A DNA stretch of 5,906 bases from an uncultured Odoribacter sp. Lineage in GTDB: Bacteria > Bacteroidota > Bacteroidia > Bacteroidales > Marinifilaceae. Both the position numbers and the translations under genes were made by a program. Below, in pieces: positions 1 through 5,906 of this stretch. Every line of letters begins with the position of its first letter. Within the stretch, counting starts at the first letter, position 1. Under the pieces are notes generated by a model. The model was not told the origin of the DNA and made no database searches. It was given only the letters and a program-made list of their open reading frames with translations. The stretch is from NCBI GenBank assembly GCA_947176455.1, contig CAMWQQ010000109.1:1-5906 (forward strand). The letters run 5' to 3'.

Positions 1-1
1 A

Positions 2-31
2 TGGAGAATCAGAATGGATATCACCCTTTAA
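2..31 (+). pseudogene. 3' tail of a second rsmF copy (fragment cut by the window edge)
   Basis: Read from base 2, these ten codons give WRIRMDITL and a TAA stop at 29-31, identical to the C-terminus of the RsmF-like methyltransferase at 2357-3724. Two bases differ from the main copy (19 and 25), and both are synonymous in this frame (GAC to GAT, ACT to ACC). This suggests the arm comes from a genome in which rsmF is functional and sits next to prmA in the same way. The rest of that gene, if it exists, lies left of the window. Confidence 0.75.
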
Positions 32-42
32 TCGCTCAAGAT

Positions 43-196
43 ATGACCTACACAGAAGTAATTTTTACCCTCGAACCTTATACGGAGGCCGTCGCCGATG
101 CCTTAATCGCCGAACTCGGCAACATCGGATATGACGGATTTTCCTACACCGAAAAAGGGTTTTCAGCCTATATCCCGACCAAAGACTATGACCGGC
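43..196 (+). pseudogene. 5' fragment of a second prmA copy
   Basis: From the ATG at 43 the frame reads MTYTEVIFTLEP and continues to the KDYDR motif. It matches residues 1-51 of the intact PrmA in this window (counted from the start at 2345) with no amino acid change. The seven base differences in this stretch are all third-position synonymous changes. The copy lacks the whole SAM-binding catalytic domain, because it breaks off at 196/197 and runs into antisense lysC. An open frame continues to 270, but everything after residue 65 of that frame (counted from base 1) is antisense to aspartate kinase and has no family character. The fragment cannot encode a methyltransferase. Confidence 0.85.
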
Positions 197-1369
197 GTCC
201 AATCCTGCCTTGCCGGCGGCAAAATCGCCCACGATGCAGACAATCGCCATGTCGCGGTCCACTTCGATGATCCCGTATTTTTCCAGGTCGCGCAGGATGT
301 TGTCCAGGTTGTCCGTATTGTCGATGGTCAGGGATACCGCTACCTCGGAGGTGGCAATCATGTCAATCGGGGTTTTCCAGGCTTCAAAGACTTCGAACAC
401 TTTGCGCAGAAAACCGTAGGCAAGCAACATGTTGCTGGATTTGATTTTAATGGCGGTGATGCCGCTTTTTGCCGCAACCGCCTTGATGTTTTTTGCCGGA
501 CTGTCTTCGGTAATCAGGGTTCCTTCATCTTGCGGGCACAAGGTGTTTTTCAGCCTTACCGGAATGTTTTCCTTTTTGGCGGGTTGTATGCTGGATGGAT
601 GAAGGATTTTTGCTCCAAAGTACGCCAGTTCCGCCGCTTCCTCGAAAGAGAGGTGACGGATAGCCTTGGTATTTTCTACAAATCGAGGGTCGTTGTTGTG
701 GAATCCGTCGATGTCCGTCCATATCTGGATTTCCTCGGCGTGGATTGCGGCTCCGACCAGGGCGGCGGAATAATCACTGCCGCCTCGTTTCAGGTTGTCG
801 ATTTCTCCGTATGCGTTCCGGCAGATGAATCCTTGCGTGATGATGAGGTTGCTGGTTCCGGTTTTGGTTAGTTCCCGTTCCAGGTTCTGCCGGATGTAGA
901 AATAATCCGGTTCGCAATCCTTGTCGATGCGCATGTATTCAAGGGCGGAAATCAGGGTGTTGTCGATGCCGCATTCTTCCAGGTAGTAGTGCATCAGGGT
1001 GGTGGACATGATTTCGCCCTGTGCCAGCACAGCTTTCTCCTGCAAGGGATAGAAATCCTTGTTGATGAAAGAGCGCAGATACGTGAAAATAGTCTGGATA
1101 AACTCCTTGCCCTTGTGGATATAGGCTTCCGTCCGGAATAATTCGGTGACGGTGATGTAGTAATTGACTTCCAGGTCCTGTATGATGTTCAATGCCTCTT
1201 GTTTTTTGTTCTGATAGAGGCAATCGGATATTTCCACCAAAGTGTTCGTGGTTCCGGACATGGCTGACAGGACAACGATTTTGGGCTGTTCGTCCGATAT
1301 CAGTTCCGCCACGTTGCGTATTCTTTCCGCACTTCCTACCGATGTGCCTCCGAATTTTAAGACTTTCAT
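65..1369 (-). CDS. lysC: Aspartate kinase, C-terminus replaced by antisense prmA sequence
   Basis: The enzyme phosphorylates L-aspartate with ATP, the first committed step towards diaminopimelate, lysine, threonine and methionine; it is cytosolic. Visible family motifs are KFGGTSV (residues 5-11), the RGGSDYSA nucleotide/substrate loop (195-202), WTDIDG with NNDPR (217-229) and FGAKILHP (251-258). A first ACT regulatory domain spans about 304-350, and a second begins near 374 (MAIVCIVGD). Genuine lysC sequence ends at about residue 391 (base 197). The remaining 43 residues are an Arg/Cys-rich read-through of the inverted prmA copy, ending at a chance stop. Relatives of this type, as I recall them, run to about 440 residues, so some 45-50 are missing, including most of ACT2 with its IPVRMIS-GGS type motif. 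If real, this would probably damage folding or allosteric control. The start is preceded by an A/T-rich leader without Shine-Dalgarno and lies 124 bases after prmA. The family assignment is firm; the tail is almost certainly not a natural product. Confidence 0.93.
   Translation of the reverse strand: MKVLKFGGTSVGSAERIRNVAELISDEQPKIVVLSAMSGTTNTLVEISDCLYQNKKQEALNIIQDLEVNYYITVTELFRTEAYIHKGKEFIQTIFTYLRSFINKDFYPLQEKAVLAQGEIMSTTLMHYYLEECGIDNTLISALEYMRIDKDCEPDYFYIRQNLERELTKTGTSNLIITQGFICRNAYGEIDNLKRGGSDYSAALVGAAIHAEEIQIWTDIDGFHNNDPRFVENTKAIRHLSFEEAAELAYFGAKILHPSSIQPAKKENIPVRLKNTLCPQDEGTLITEDSPAKNIKAVAAKSGITAIKIKSSNMLLAYGFLRKVFEVFEAWKTPIDMIATSEVAVSLTIDNTDNLDNILRDLEKYGIIEVDRDMAIVCIVGDFAAGKAGLDAGHSLWSGYRLKTLFRCRKIRHIRCCRVRRLRHRRRPPYKVRG
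190..199. other. Chimeric junction between prmA copy and lysC
   Basis: Left of base 196 the sequence is the plus-strand prmA copy; right of it the minus strand is aspartate kinase. Both parent reading frames lose their family sequence here. The hexamer ccggcg occurs at the junction (192-197) and again 21 bases on (213-218), which could be microhomology or chance. There are no terminal inverted repeats, transposase or target-site duplication to suggest an insertion element. Confidence 0.8.
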
Positions 1370-1493
1370 GTTGCGTATCGTTAAATAATGAATCTATGGC
1401 TTTCGGCAGTATGGAATTGTACTGTCGAGCGGTTGCAAAATTGCCATATCCTTTCGGATAAAGCAAGAATGTGTTATAAATTAAACAACGTGA
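1370..1493 (-). promoter_or_regulatory. prmA-lysC intergenic region with weak promoter candidate
   Basis: This is the only internal gap of notable size, 124 bases, in contrast to the 9- to 11-base gaps upstream. On the minus strand it contains CAATTTTG (1443-1436), one mismatch from the Bacteroidetes -7 box TAnnTTTG. About 20 bases further upstream is CTTG, one mismatch from the -33 TTTG. The box ends 66 bases before the lysC ATG. No complete promoter or leader peptide is evident. The gap size suggests lysC may be transcribed separately, but it could also be read from upstream. Confidence 0.25.
1447..1460 (-). other. Small hairpin with GAAA tetraloop after prmA
   Basis: On the minus-strand transcript this reads UAUCC-GAAA-GGAUA: a five-pair stem closed by C-G around a GNRA tetraloop. 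It starts 33 bases downstream of the prmA stop. The following bases contain only a short UUUU, not a proper U tract, so it is a poor intrinsic terminator. It could stabilise the 3' end of the prmA message, or be chance. It lies where the -33/-7 spacer of the weak lysC promoter candidate would be. Confidence 0.3.
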
Positions 1494-2345
1494 TTAATTT
1501 TTGTAGAAGGTGACTGCCACCCATTGGTTTTCTTCGCGGTATTCCTGGAATTTCATACCCAGGGATTCAGCTTTCTCCTGTATCATGGGCAGGTCTTTCA
1601 GATAGAATCCGCTCATGACCAGATAGCCAGTGGATTGTAGTTTGCCGATGTAATGTTCCATATCGTCCAGCAGGATGTTCCGGTTGATGTTGGCAAGGAT
1701 GATGTCATAGTTCTGTTCGGCTTGCAACAGGGTGGCATCGCCGATTTTGATAGCGATGTTGTCCAGGTGGTTGTTGCGGATATTTTCCATGGCATTGTTA
1801 TATGCCCACGGGTCGATGTCGATGCCGGTGACTTCCCGGGCTCCGGTTTTTGCTGCCATGATGGATAATATGCCGGTGCCGCATCCCATATCGAGCACGC
1901 GTTTCCCTTTGATTTCCGGGGCAAGCGCCAGTATGGTGCGGAGCATAAGGGCGGTCGTGGCATGGTGGCCGGTGCCGAAGCTCATTTTGGGTTCGATGAT
2001 GATTTCGTATGCTATGCCGGGAATCGGTTCGTGAAATCCGGCTCTGACCTGGATTTGGTTGTCGACGACTATCGGGGTGAAATTTTCTTCCCATACCTTG
2101 TTCCAGTCCTGGTCTTCGATTTCCCGGGTGTCCACGGATATGTGGAAGTGTTCCGAGAAATATTGCAACGTCTGGTTCTCGGCAATGGCTTGCCGGTCAT
2201 AGTCCTTGGTCGGGATATAGGCTGAAAATCCTTTTTCGGTGTAGGAAAATCCGTCGTATCCGATATTGCCGAGTTCGGCGATTAAGGCATCGGCGACGGC
2301 TTCCGTATAAGGTTCAAGGGTGAAAATTACTTCTGTGTAGGTCAT
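1494..2345 (-). CDS. prmA: Ribosomal protein L11 methyltransferase PrmA
   Basis: PrmA uses SAM to methylate ribosomal protein L11 in the cytosol. With the start at 2345 the protein has 283 residues, a usual length for Bacteroidetes members. In this numbering it has an N-terminal substrate-recognition domain (about 1-95, with DQDWNKVWEENF at 78-89), the FGTGHHATT motif at 123-131, the SAM motif I VLDMGCGTG at 150-158, an acidic GIDIDP loop at 174-179 and the motif IV-like ANINRNIL at 218-225. An in-frame ATG at 2387 would add 14 residues and overlap rsmF by 31 bases. I prefer 2345 for two reasons. PrmA relatives start close to the equivalent of MTYTEV. Also, the diverged copy at 1-196 changes codons 7, 9 and 14 of the longer form but makes only synonymous changes after it. 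The chosen ATG lies 11 bases after the rsmF stop, with an A-rich leader (CAAAAC), consistent with an operon. The catalytic motifs are intact and the function is well supported. Confidence 0.95.
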   Translation of the reverse strand: MTYTEVIFTLEPYTEAVADALIAELGNIGYDGFSYTEKGFSAYIPTKDYDRQAIAENQTLQYFSEHFHISVDTREIEDQDWNKVWEENFTPIVVDNQIQVRAGFHEPIPGIAYEIIIEPKMSFGTGHHATTALMLRTILALAPEIKGKRVLDMGCGTGILSIMAAKTGAREVTGIDIDPWAYNNAMENIRNNHLDNIAIKIGDATLLQAEQNYDIILANINRNILLDDMEHYIGKLQSTGYLVMSGFYLKDLPMIQEKAESLGMKFQEYREENQWVAVTFYKN

Positions 2346-2387
2346 GTTTTGAGCGATTAAAGAGTGATGTCCATTCTGATTCTCCAT
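2192..2387 (-). repeat. Right arm of the 196-bp inverted repeat, inside rsmF/prmA
   Basis: This is the native-context arm. It covers the last ten codons of rsmF, the 11-base gap and the first 51 or so codons of prmA. Its reverse complement matches 1-196 at 185 positions. Both genes run on intact either side of it, whereas the left arm breaks at 196/197, so this arm is the original location and the left arm is the displaced one. Confidence 0.95.
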
Positions 2388-3724
2388 TCTTTAGGGTAAT
2401 AATTGTTTAACCGGTTGCCCAGATTCTTGCACCAGCCCAGTCCGATTCCCCGGTAAGATACCAGTATCCAGTCGCCGGTGATGCCGGGAGCCGGAATGTC
2501 TTCCTTGCGCAGAAAGGTCAGGGCGGTTTTCCTATCCGCCTCGTAGACGGCGCAATGCTTTGTTTCCAGTCCTTGCCACAGAGCCGATGCGGGGAGCAAT
2601 TTTAGCTTCCGGTTGTTCGTTTCCGCCATTTCGCAACCCTTGTAAAGGATGCGAAGTGTTGTCTCCAGAGTGGTGATGAAATCCGCCTGTGAGGTGGGGA
2701 GAATGCCCGTGGTGTTTTCGGTTGCATAAGCTGAATAGCGCTCCGGAGTGCGGATAAAAGGTTTCAGGTGGTCTGGAATCCGCGTGTAGGCGGTACTGGA
2801 TTTTTTGCTTTTCCGGGGGCAAAATTCCTTGCCGTCGTTTTTTTGAATGACTCCGACGAAAAAGCCTTCGCCTTTTATCTTGTGGGGATAGAAATGGTAG
2901 CAGTGGGCTTTTGAGTTGCCGGGAACGATGCCTTCAAAGGAATGGGTGATGGGAAGGCTCTCGCCTTGCCATTCGTCTTGTAGCCATTCCAGCATGGCTT
3001 CGTTTTCGCCGGGGTTGTATGTACAGGTGCTGTATATGAGCTTGCCACCCGGTTTCAAGCAACGCCAGATGTCGGCGACGATGCGTCGCTGGCGTTCGCT
3101 GCACAGGCGGAGATGTTCTTCACTCCATTCCGTGATGGCAGTGGGGTCTTTTCTGAACATACCTTCGCCCGAGCAGGGGGCGTCTACCAGAATGAGGTCG
3201 AAAGCTCCTTCCAGCGCATGGAAATCTGCCGGATCGTTGTTGGTGACTACCACATTGTCCTGTCCCCATTTGATGATGTTTTCTTTCAAGATGGTGGCTC
3301 GTGAACGGATGACCTCGTTGGCAACCAACAGGCTGTCTTTGTCCAGCATGGAAGCGACCAGGGTGGATTTCCCCCCCGGCGCGGCACACAGGTCCAGCAC
3401 GCGCACCGGACCGGTGGGCATGATTTGTTGCAGGATGTGCCGGATGAACATGGAAGAGGCTTCCTGAACGTAATAGGCTCCGCCGTGAAAGCACGGGTCC
3501 AAGGTGAATACCGGACGCTTGTCAAGGTACCAGGCATGGTCGCACCAGCCGACGGGGGACAAGGGAGCGACTTCGGGCAATAATTCTTCCGGAGTCAGCC
3601 ATTTCCCCGGATTCTGCCTGATGCTGACGGGGGCTTCGGCTTGCAAAGCGTCAAGAAACAGTCGTGCTTCCGACCCCCATTGTTTTTTTATCCGTTCTTC
3701 AAAAGCGGCGGGTAAAGTGTTCAT
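2357..3724 (-). CDS. rsmF: RsmF-like 16S rRNA cytosine-C5 methyltransferase (NOL1/NOP2/Sun family)
   Basis: This is a SAM-dependent RNA m5C methyltransferase of 455 residues, close to E. coli RsmF in size. The N-terminal part (about 1-100) is the usual RNA-binding lead-in. SAM motif I, VLDLCAAPGGKST, is at 109-121. TNNDPADF follows at 161-168. VDAPCSGEGMFRK (180-192) carries the cysteine that releases product (Cys184), and YSTCTYNPGENE (231-242) carries the catalytic nucleophile Cys234; both cysteines are present. The C-terminal third ends in a block rich in G, W and aromatic residues (GIGLGWCKNLGNRLNNYYP, 426-444), typical of RsmF-type C-terminal domains and not of RsmB. The family is certain; the exact rRNA position (C1407 in E. 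coli) is inference. Its ATG is 9 bases after the stop of the upstream propeller gene and its stop is 11 bases before prmA, so the three genes probably share a transcript. Confidence 0.9.
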   Translation of the reverse strand: MNTLPAAFEERIKKQWGSEARLFLDALQAEAPVSIRQNPGKWLTPEELLPEVAPLSPVGWCDHAWYLDKRPVFTLDPCFHGGAYYVQEASSMFIRHILQQIMPTGPVRVLDLCAAPGGKSTLVASMLDKDSLLVANEVIRSRATILKENIIKWGQDNVVVTNNDPADFHALEGAFDLILVDAPCSGEGMFRKDPTAITEWSEEHLRLCSERQRRIVADIWRCLKPGGKLIYSTCTYNPGENEAMLEWLQDEWQGESLPITHSFEGIVPGNSKAHCYHFYPHKIKGEGFFVGVIQKNDGKEFCPRKSKKSSTAYTRIPDHLKPFIRTPERYSAYATENTTGILPTSQADFITTLETTLRILYKGCEMAETNNRKLKLLPASALWQGLETKHCAVYEADRKTALTFLRKEDIPAPGITGDWILVSYRGIGLGWCKNLGNRLNNYYPKEWRIRMDITL

Positions 3725-3733
3725 GTGTTTCGG

Positions 3734-5815
3734 TTAAAAAGCATCCACGAACGTAAATTCGGCGATGATTCGGCGGAACTCACTTCCCTTGCCTTCGGCA
3801 ACTGCAATACTGTAAGTATAATTTCTGTTCATTGCTTTCAGACCTGTCACATTTTCTTCCAGATAATCTTTTACGCCATAAGCCCGTAGAAATGCCAATT
3901 GTTCATTTCTCTGAATGCCGTCTTTGGGATTAATGGTAATGCCTGCAAGTTTGCCGTCCTGATAAACCGGCTCATTGTTAAAATTGCCGTAAACACCGTT
4001 ATAGGGAATTTTGTTGCGGATGGGGGTGGCGTCTGCCATACCGGAAATACTTATGGAAAGTTTTTTGCCTGCTTTGATATACTGTTTGAAGTCTCCTTCA
4101 AAAGCTTGTTTCACGAGCGCAAGCATGGATTGTGCCGCTCCTGATTCACTGATCTGGTATTTGCCGGGACCAAAGTCTTCCTGGATAGAAAATCCAGGTT
4201 CTACTTCGTATGAAAACTTCACTTTGTAATTCAGAATCTTTTTACCATTGGCATCATACGTACTTTCAACGCGTGAATCAACGGTAATGTTGGTGTGGTC
4301 GGAAATCACGTTGCTTGATTTGGCTTCAGCCACCACTTTTTGTTTGAGTTCCTGGAGTTTTAACACTTCCAACTGTTGTTGCTGGAGAATATCGAGAGAC
4401 AGCAGATTGTCATCGGTTAGCTCGATATTTAAAGGAACGCGGTCAAGATTATCATAGACATAAGTCTCGTCATTCGCCTTGTTGTGGAATTTGGCATAAA
4501 CAAGCTCGAAATTGTCATTGGGCAACACGCCGTATTTGGCATCCTCAATCGAAATGTCTTCGGGATCTTTGAAAGCGCCGACAGCTTCCTCGGGTACGGG
4601 GAGAAAGACGGAGGGCATATTGTCAAATTCCAGTGAAAGCACCTGGTTGGTGCGGTCATATTTCCCCAGTGAAATTTTTGACGTTGAAGCCAGGTCACCT
4701 GCCAAATCGGTTGCAATCTTATCCTCAAACACTTGGCGTTGTTTGGTGCGTGATTCATCGTTCACACGGGCACGGTATTGTTCCATGGTTTCGCCCGGCA
4801 TCATCTTGAGCCATTCATGCATCAACTCATCGGCTCCGTCGGCAACCAGCTTATTGTAATTGGGTGCCAATGATGTCATGTTTTTCGCATTGATGCTCTT
4901 GGTCGCATTGTAGGCTAATATTTGTTTCTGTTGATTGTCGATGAGGAACTCTATCGCAGACATGCCACCTGTTGGAACTTCGATGTGTTTCCGGTCGGTA
5001 TCGTCAAACAGATTGATAAGAACGATCAGATTGGGAGATGTGGCTACGGCAATGTATTTGTTGTCATAATTATAGGAAAACGACAAGCCTTGTTCCAATC
5101 CTTCGATATTCCTCTTTGTAGCGAAAGAACGTGTGTCATATATGGACAGGATGCCGTTGTCTGTAAGAATCGCCAACTCGTTGTTGTCATTGGAGAAATC
5201 TGCCTTTGTCACTTTTTCGTTAAATTCCCATTTCTTACGCAATGTTTTCTCCTCGAGATTATACACAGCCACTTGATGCTCGTTTCTGAGAAGGAGGTAG
5301 TAATTGTTGTCGCTTACATCTATGTCTGTCACGGGGAAAGGAGTAGGAAACGTATCAATCGGTTGGAAATTGATGGCATTCATTACCAGAATGCCCTGGT
5401 CTGTTGCCAGCAACAGCTTGCGAGCGTCGGAGGTGTAAGTGGCGGCCTGCGGTATACCTGTCTTTTTGGCATTGAATCGATAGAGCACTCCATTGTATAT
5501 ATTGGAGCTGAACACTTTTGCCTCGGAAGCTTTTTTTCCGGCGTTTACGACAATATATGAAGTACCTATCGGATTAAACTTAACATTAAGAATCTTTTCG
5601 GTGAATGTAGACAACTCATTGGTGCGGAGGGCGTATATGCTTTTATCATTGTAACCGAAAACAACAACCTTGTTGCAAGGAATTAGACCTACAGGTGTCT
5701 GTTTCTGGGGAAAAACATAATCATTTGATTGGTCTTGTGCTAATAGAGACGCATAAGAGAATATTACTAAGTTTATTAGTAAAAATAGTTTGTGAAAACA
5801 AAAAAACTTTCTCAT
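3734..5815 (-). CDS. Exported beta-propeller (WD40-like) protein with OmpA-like C-terminal domain
   Basis: The product has 693 residues. Residues 1-26 form a signal peptide: basic start MRK, hydrophobic core LFLLINLVIF, likely signal peptidase I cleavage after SLLA. Residues about 45-310 show repeated beta-strand units of the WD40/YVTN propeller type, for example KLLLATDQGILVMNA, ELAILTDNGILSIYDT and KYIAVATSPNLIVLIN. Residues about 326-372 form a helical connector containing MPGETMEQYRARVND. A second helical stretch (about 466-500, Leu/Gln-rich) may be a short coiled coil. The last 140 residues resemble a degenerate OmpA/MotB peptidoglycan-binding fold: SISISGMADATP (587-598) in place of the GHTD strand, NEQLAFLRAYGVKDYL (637-652) in place of the NxxLSxxRAxxVxxYL helix, and a final FRRI strand (680-683). 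It probably acts in the periplasm or outer envelope; its partner and function are unknown to me. Hand-counted rows suggest lower G+C here (about 38-45%) than in the downstream genes (about 50% or more). The start is supported by the signal peptide and the upstream promoter. Confidence 0.8.
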   Translation of the reverse strand: MRKFFCFHKLFLLINLVIFSYASLLAQDQSNDYVFPQKQTPVGLIPCNKVVVFGYNDKSIYALRTNELSTFTEKILNVKFNPIGTSYIVVNAGKKASEAKVFSSNIYNGVLYRFNAKKTGIPQAATYTSDARKLLLATDQGILVMNAINFQPIDTFPTPFPVTDIDVSDNNYYLLLRNEHQVAVYNLEEKTLRKKWEFNEKVTKADFSNDNNELAILTDNGILSIYDTRSFATKRNIEGLEQGLSFSYNYDNKYIAVATSPNLIVLINLFDDTDRKHIEVPTGGMSAIEFLIDNQQKQILAYNATKSINAKNMTSLAPNYNKLVADGADELMHEWLKMMPGETMEQYRARVNDESRTKQRQVFEDKIATDLAGDLASTSKISLGKYDRTNQVLSLEFDNMPSVFLPVPEEAVGAFKDPEDISIEDAKYGVLPNDNFELVYAKFHNKANDETYVYDNLDRVPLNIELTDDNLLSLDILQQQQLEVLKLQELKQKVVAEAKSSNVISDHTNITVDSRVESTYDANGKKILNYKVKFSYEVEPGFSIQEDFGPGKYQISESGAAQSMLALVKQAFEGDFKQYIKAGKKLSISISGMADATPIRNKIPYNGVYGNFNNEPVYQDGKLAGITINPKDGIQRNEQLAFLRAYGVKDYLEENVTGLKAMNRNYTYSIAVAEGKGSEFRRIIAEFTFVDAF

Positions 5816-5841
5816 TAGATCGCTGATTTATAGTTATTTAT

Positions 5842-5858
5842 TGATATCATGAAATTTC
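5842..5858. other. Two adjacent 8-bp palindromes in the leader
   Basis: TGATATCA (5842-5849) and GAAATTTC (5851-5858) are perfect 8-base palindromes separated by one base. They lie just downstream of the -7 box, at or near the expected transcription start of the propeller operon. This is where an operator would sit, but the region is AT-rich and short palindromes are common there, so chance is quite possible. Confidence 0.2.
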
Positions 5859-5860
5859 AA

Positions 5861-5888
5861 CAAAGATATTCTTTTTTGAGTTTACAAA
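5861..5888 (-). promoter_or_regulatory. Bacteroidetes-type promoter of the propeller-rsmF-prmA operon
   Basis: On the minus strand TATCTTTG (5868-5861) matches the Bacteroidetes -7 consensus TAnnTTTG exactly. A TTTG (5888-5885) lies 16 bases upstream as a -33 candidate, a little closer than the usual spacing of about 19. The -7 box ends 45 bases before the ATG at 5815, leaving a leader of roughly 40 bases. The leader is AT-rich and has no Shine-Dalgarno sequence, as is normal in this phylum. Confidence 0.5.
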
Positions 5889-5906
5889 GTAAAAGACAAA
5901 AAATGT

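Larger units (their letters stand above)
1..196 (+). repeat. Left arm of a 196-bp diverged inverted repeat (rsmF/prmA junction copy)
   Basis: This segment aligns without gaps to the reverse complement of 2192-2387. Hand comparison finds 11 mismatches, at positions 19, 25, 40, 42, 66, 72, 87, 123, 132, 159 and 183, giving about 94% identity. Similarity ends sharply after 196: the next base differs and nothing alignable follows. The arm begins at the first base of the window, so its true left limit may lie outside. It carries the last codons of an rsmF copy and the first 51 or so codons of a prmA copy, both pointing right, towards the 3' end of lysC. The differences respect coding constraint in both genes, so it looks like an allele from a related genome and not a relic. 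Confidence 0.95.

Noticed and set aside
1..196. Insertion sequence or transposon end
   Set aside because: The repeat is made wholly of housekeeping coding sequence. There are no terminal repeats, transposase or target duplication.
1..270. Open frame of 89 residues on the plus strand starting exactly at base 1
   Set aside because: Its first 65 codons cover the rsmF tail, spacer and prmA 5' end of the displaced copy, and the rest is antisense lysC. It is a chimeric frame, not a gene.
131..871. Plus-strand open frame of 246 residues
   Set aside because: It lies entirely antisense to lysC across motifs that are clearly coding on the minus strand, has no recognisable family, and begins inside the chimeric junction region.
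1431..1448. Second small hairpin (GGCAAUUUUGC) as a terminator after prmA
   Set aside because: The stem would be only three or four pairs with a minimal loop and no U tract after it, so it is not a credible terminator.
1..2387. Phase-variable inversion of lysC between the two 196-bp arms
   Set aside because: Flipping 197-2191 would rebuild prmA with a different 5' end, but lysC would remain truncated in either orientation. No invertase gene or site is visible, so a functional switch has no support here.
3725..3733. Regulatory site between the propeller gene and rsmF
   Set aside because: The gap is only nine bases and holds nothing beyond an A-rich translation leader.
4922..5560. Plus-strand open frame of 212 residues antisense to the propeller protein
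   Set aside because: The minus-strand frame has a signal peptide, promoter and domain structure; the plus-strand frame is a shadow with no family features.

Overview
The window reads as a chromosomal stretch from a Bacteroidetes bacterium, most likely of the order Bacteroidales. The protein sequences have that character. Translation starts lack Shine-Dalgarno sequences and have A-rich leaders instead, and the one clear promoter has the Bacteroidetes -7 box (TAnnTTTG). I cannot name the genus.

All intact genes lie on the minus strand, so the region is transcribed from right to left. At the right edge is an AT-rich leader with a promoter (about 5816-5906). Next comes a 693-residue exported protein with a beta-propeller N-terminus and a degenerate OmpA-like C-terminus (3734-5815). 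Nine bases later starts an RsmF-type 16S rRNA m5C methyltransferase (2357-3724). The gene for PrmA, the ribosomal protein L11 methyltransferase, follows directly (1494-2345 with my preferred start). After a 124-base gap comes lysC, encoding aspartate kinase (1369 leftwards). The two methyltransferases plausibly form a translation-apparatus pair co-transcribed with the envelope protein. lysC, the first enzyme of lysine/threonine/methionine and diaminopimelate synthesis, may have its own promoter.

The unusual part is the left end. Bases 1-196, on the plus strand, are a second copy of the rsmF/prmA junction in inverted orientation relative to 2192-2387. The two copies match at 185 of 196 positions, counted by hand. 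The copy stops abruptly at 196/197, where it runs into the 3' part of lysC. As a result lysC loses roughly its last 45-50 codons and its frame reads into antisense prmA. The 11 differences follow coding constraint: all seven inside prmA after codon 15 are synonymous, and the two inside the rsmF tail are synonymous in that frame. The left arm therefore looks like a functional allele from a close relative joined to this sequence, not a decaying duplicate. An inter-strain assembly or template-switch chimera is the simplest explanation; a real recombination event is the alternative. The same comparison indicates that PrmA starts at the second in-frame ATG (2345).

I saw no RNA genes, insertion sequences, CRISPR arrays or clear terminators, and no evidence of a new multi-gene system. 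The points worth checking are the inverted junction and the propeller/OmpA-like protein.
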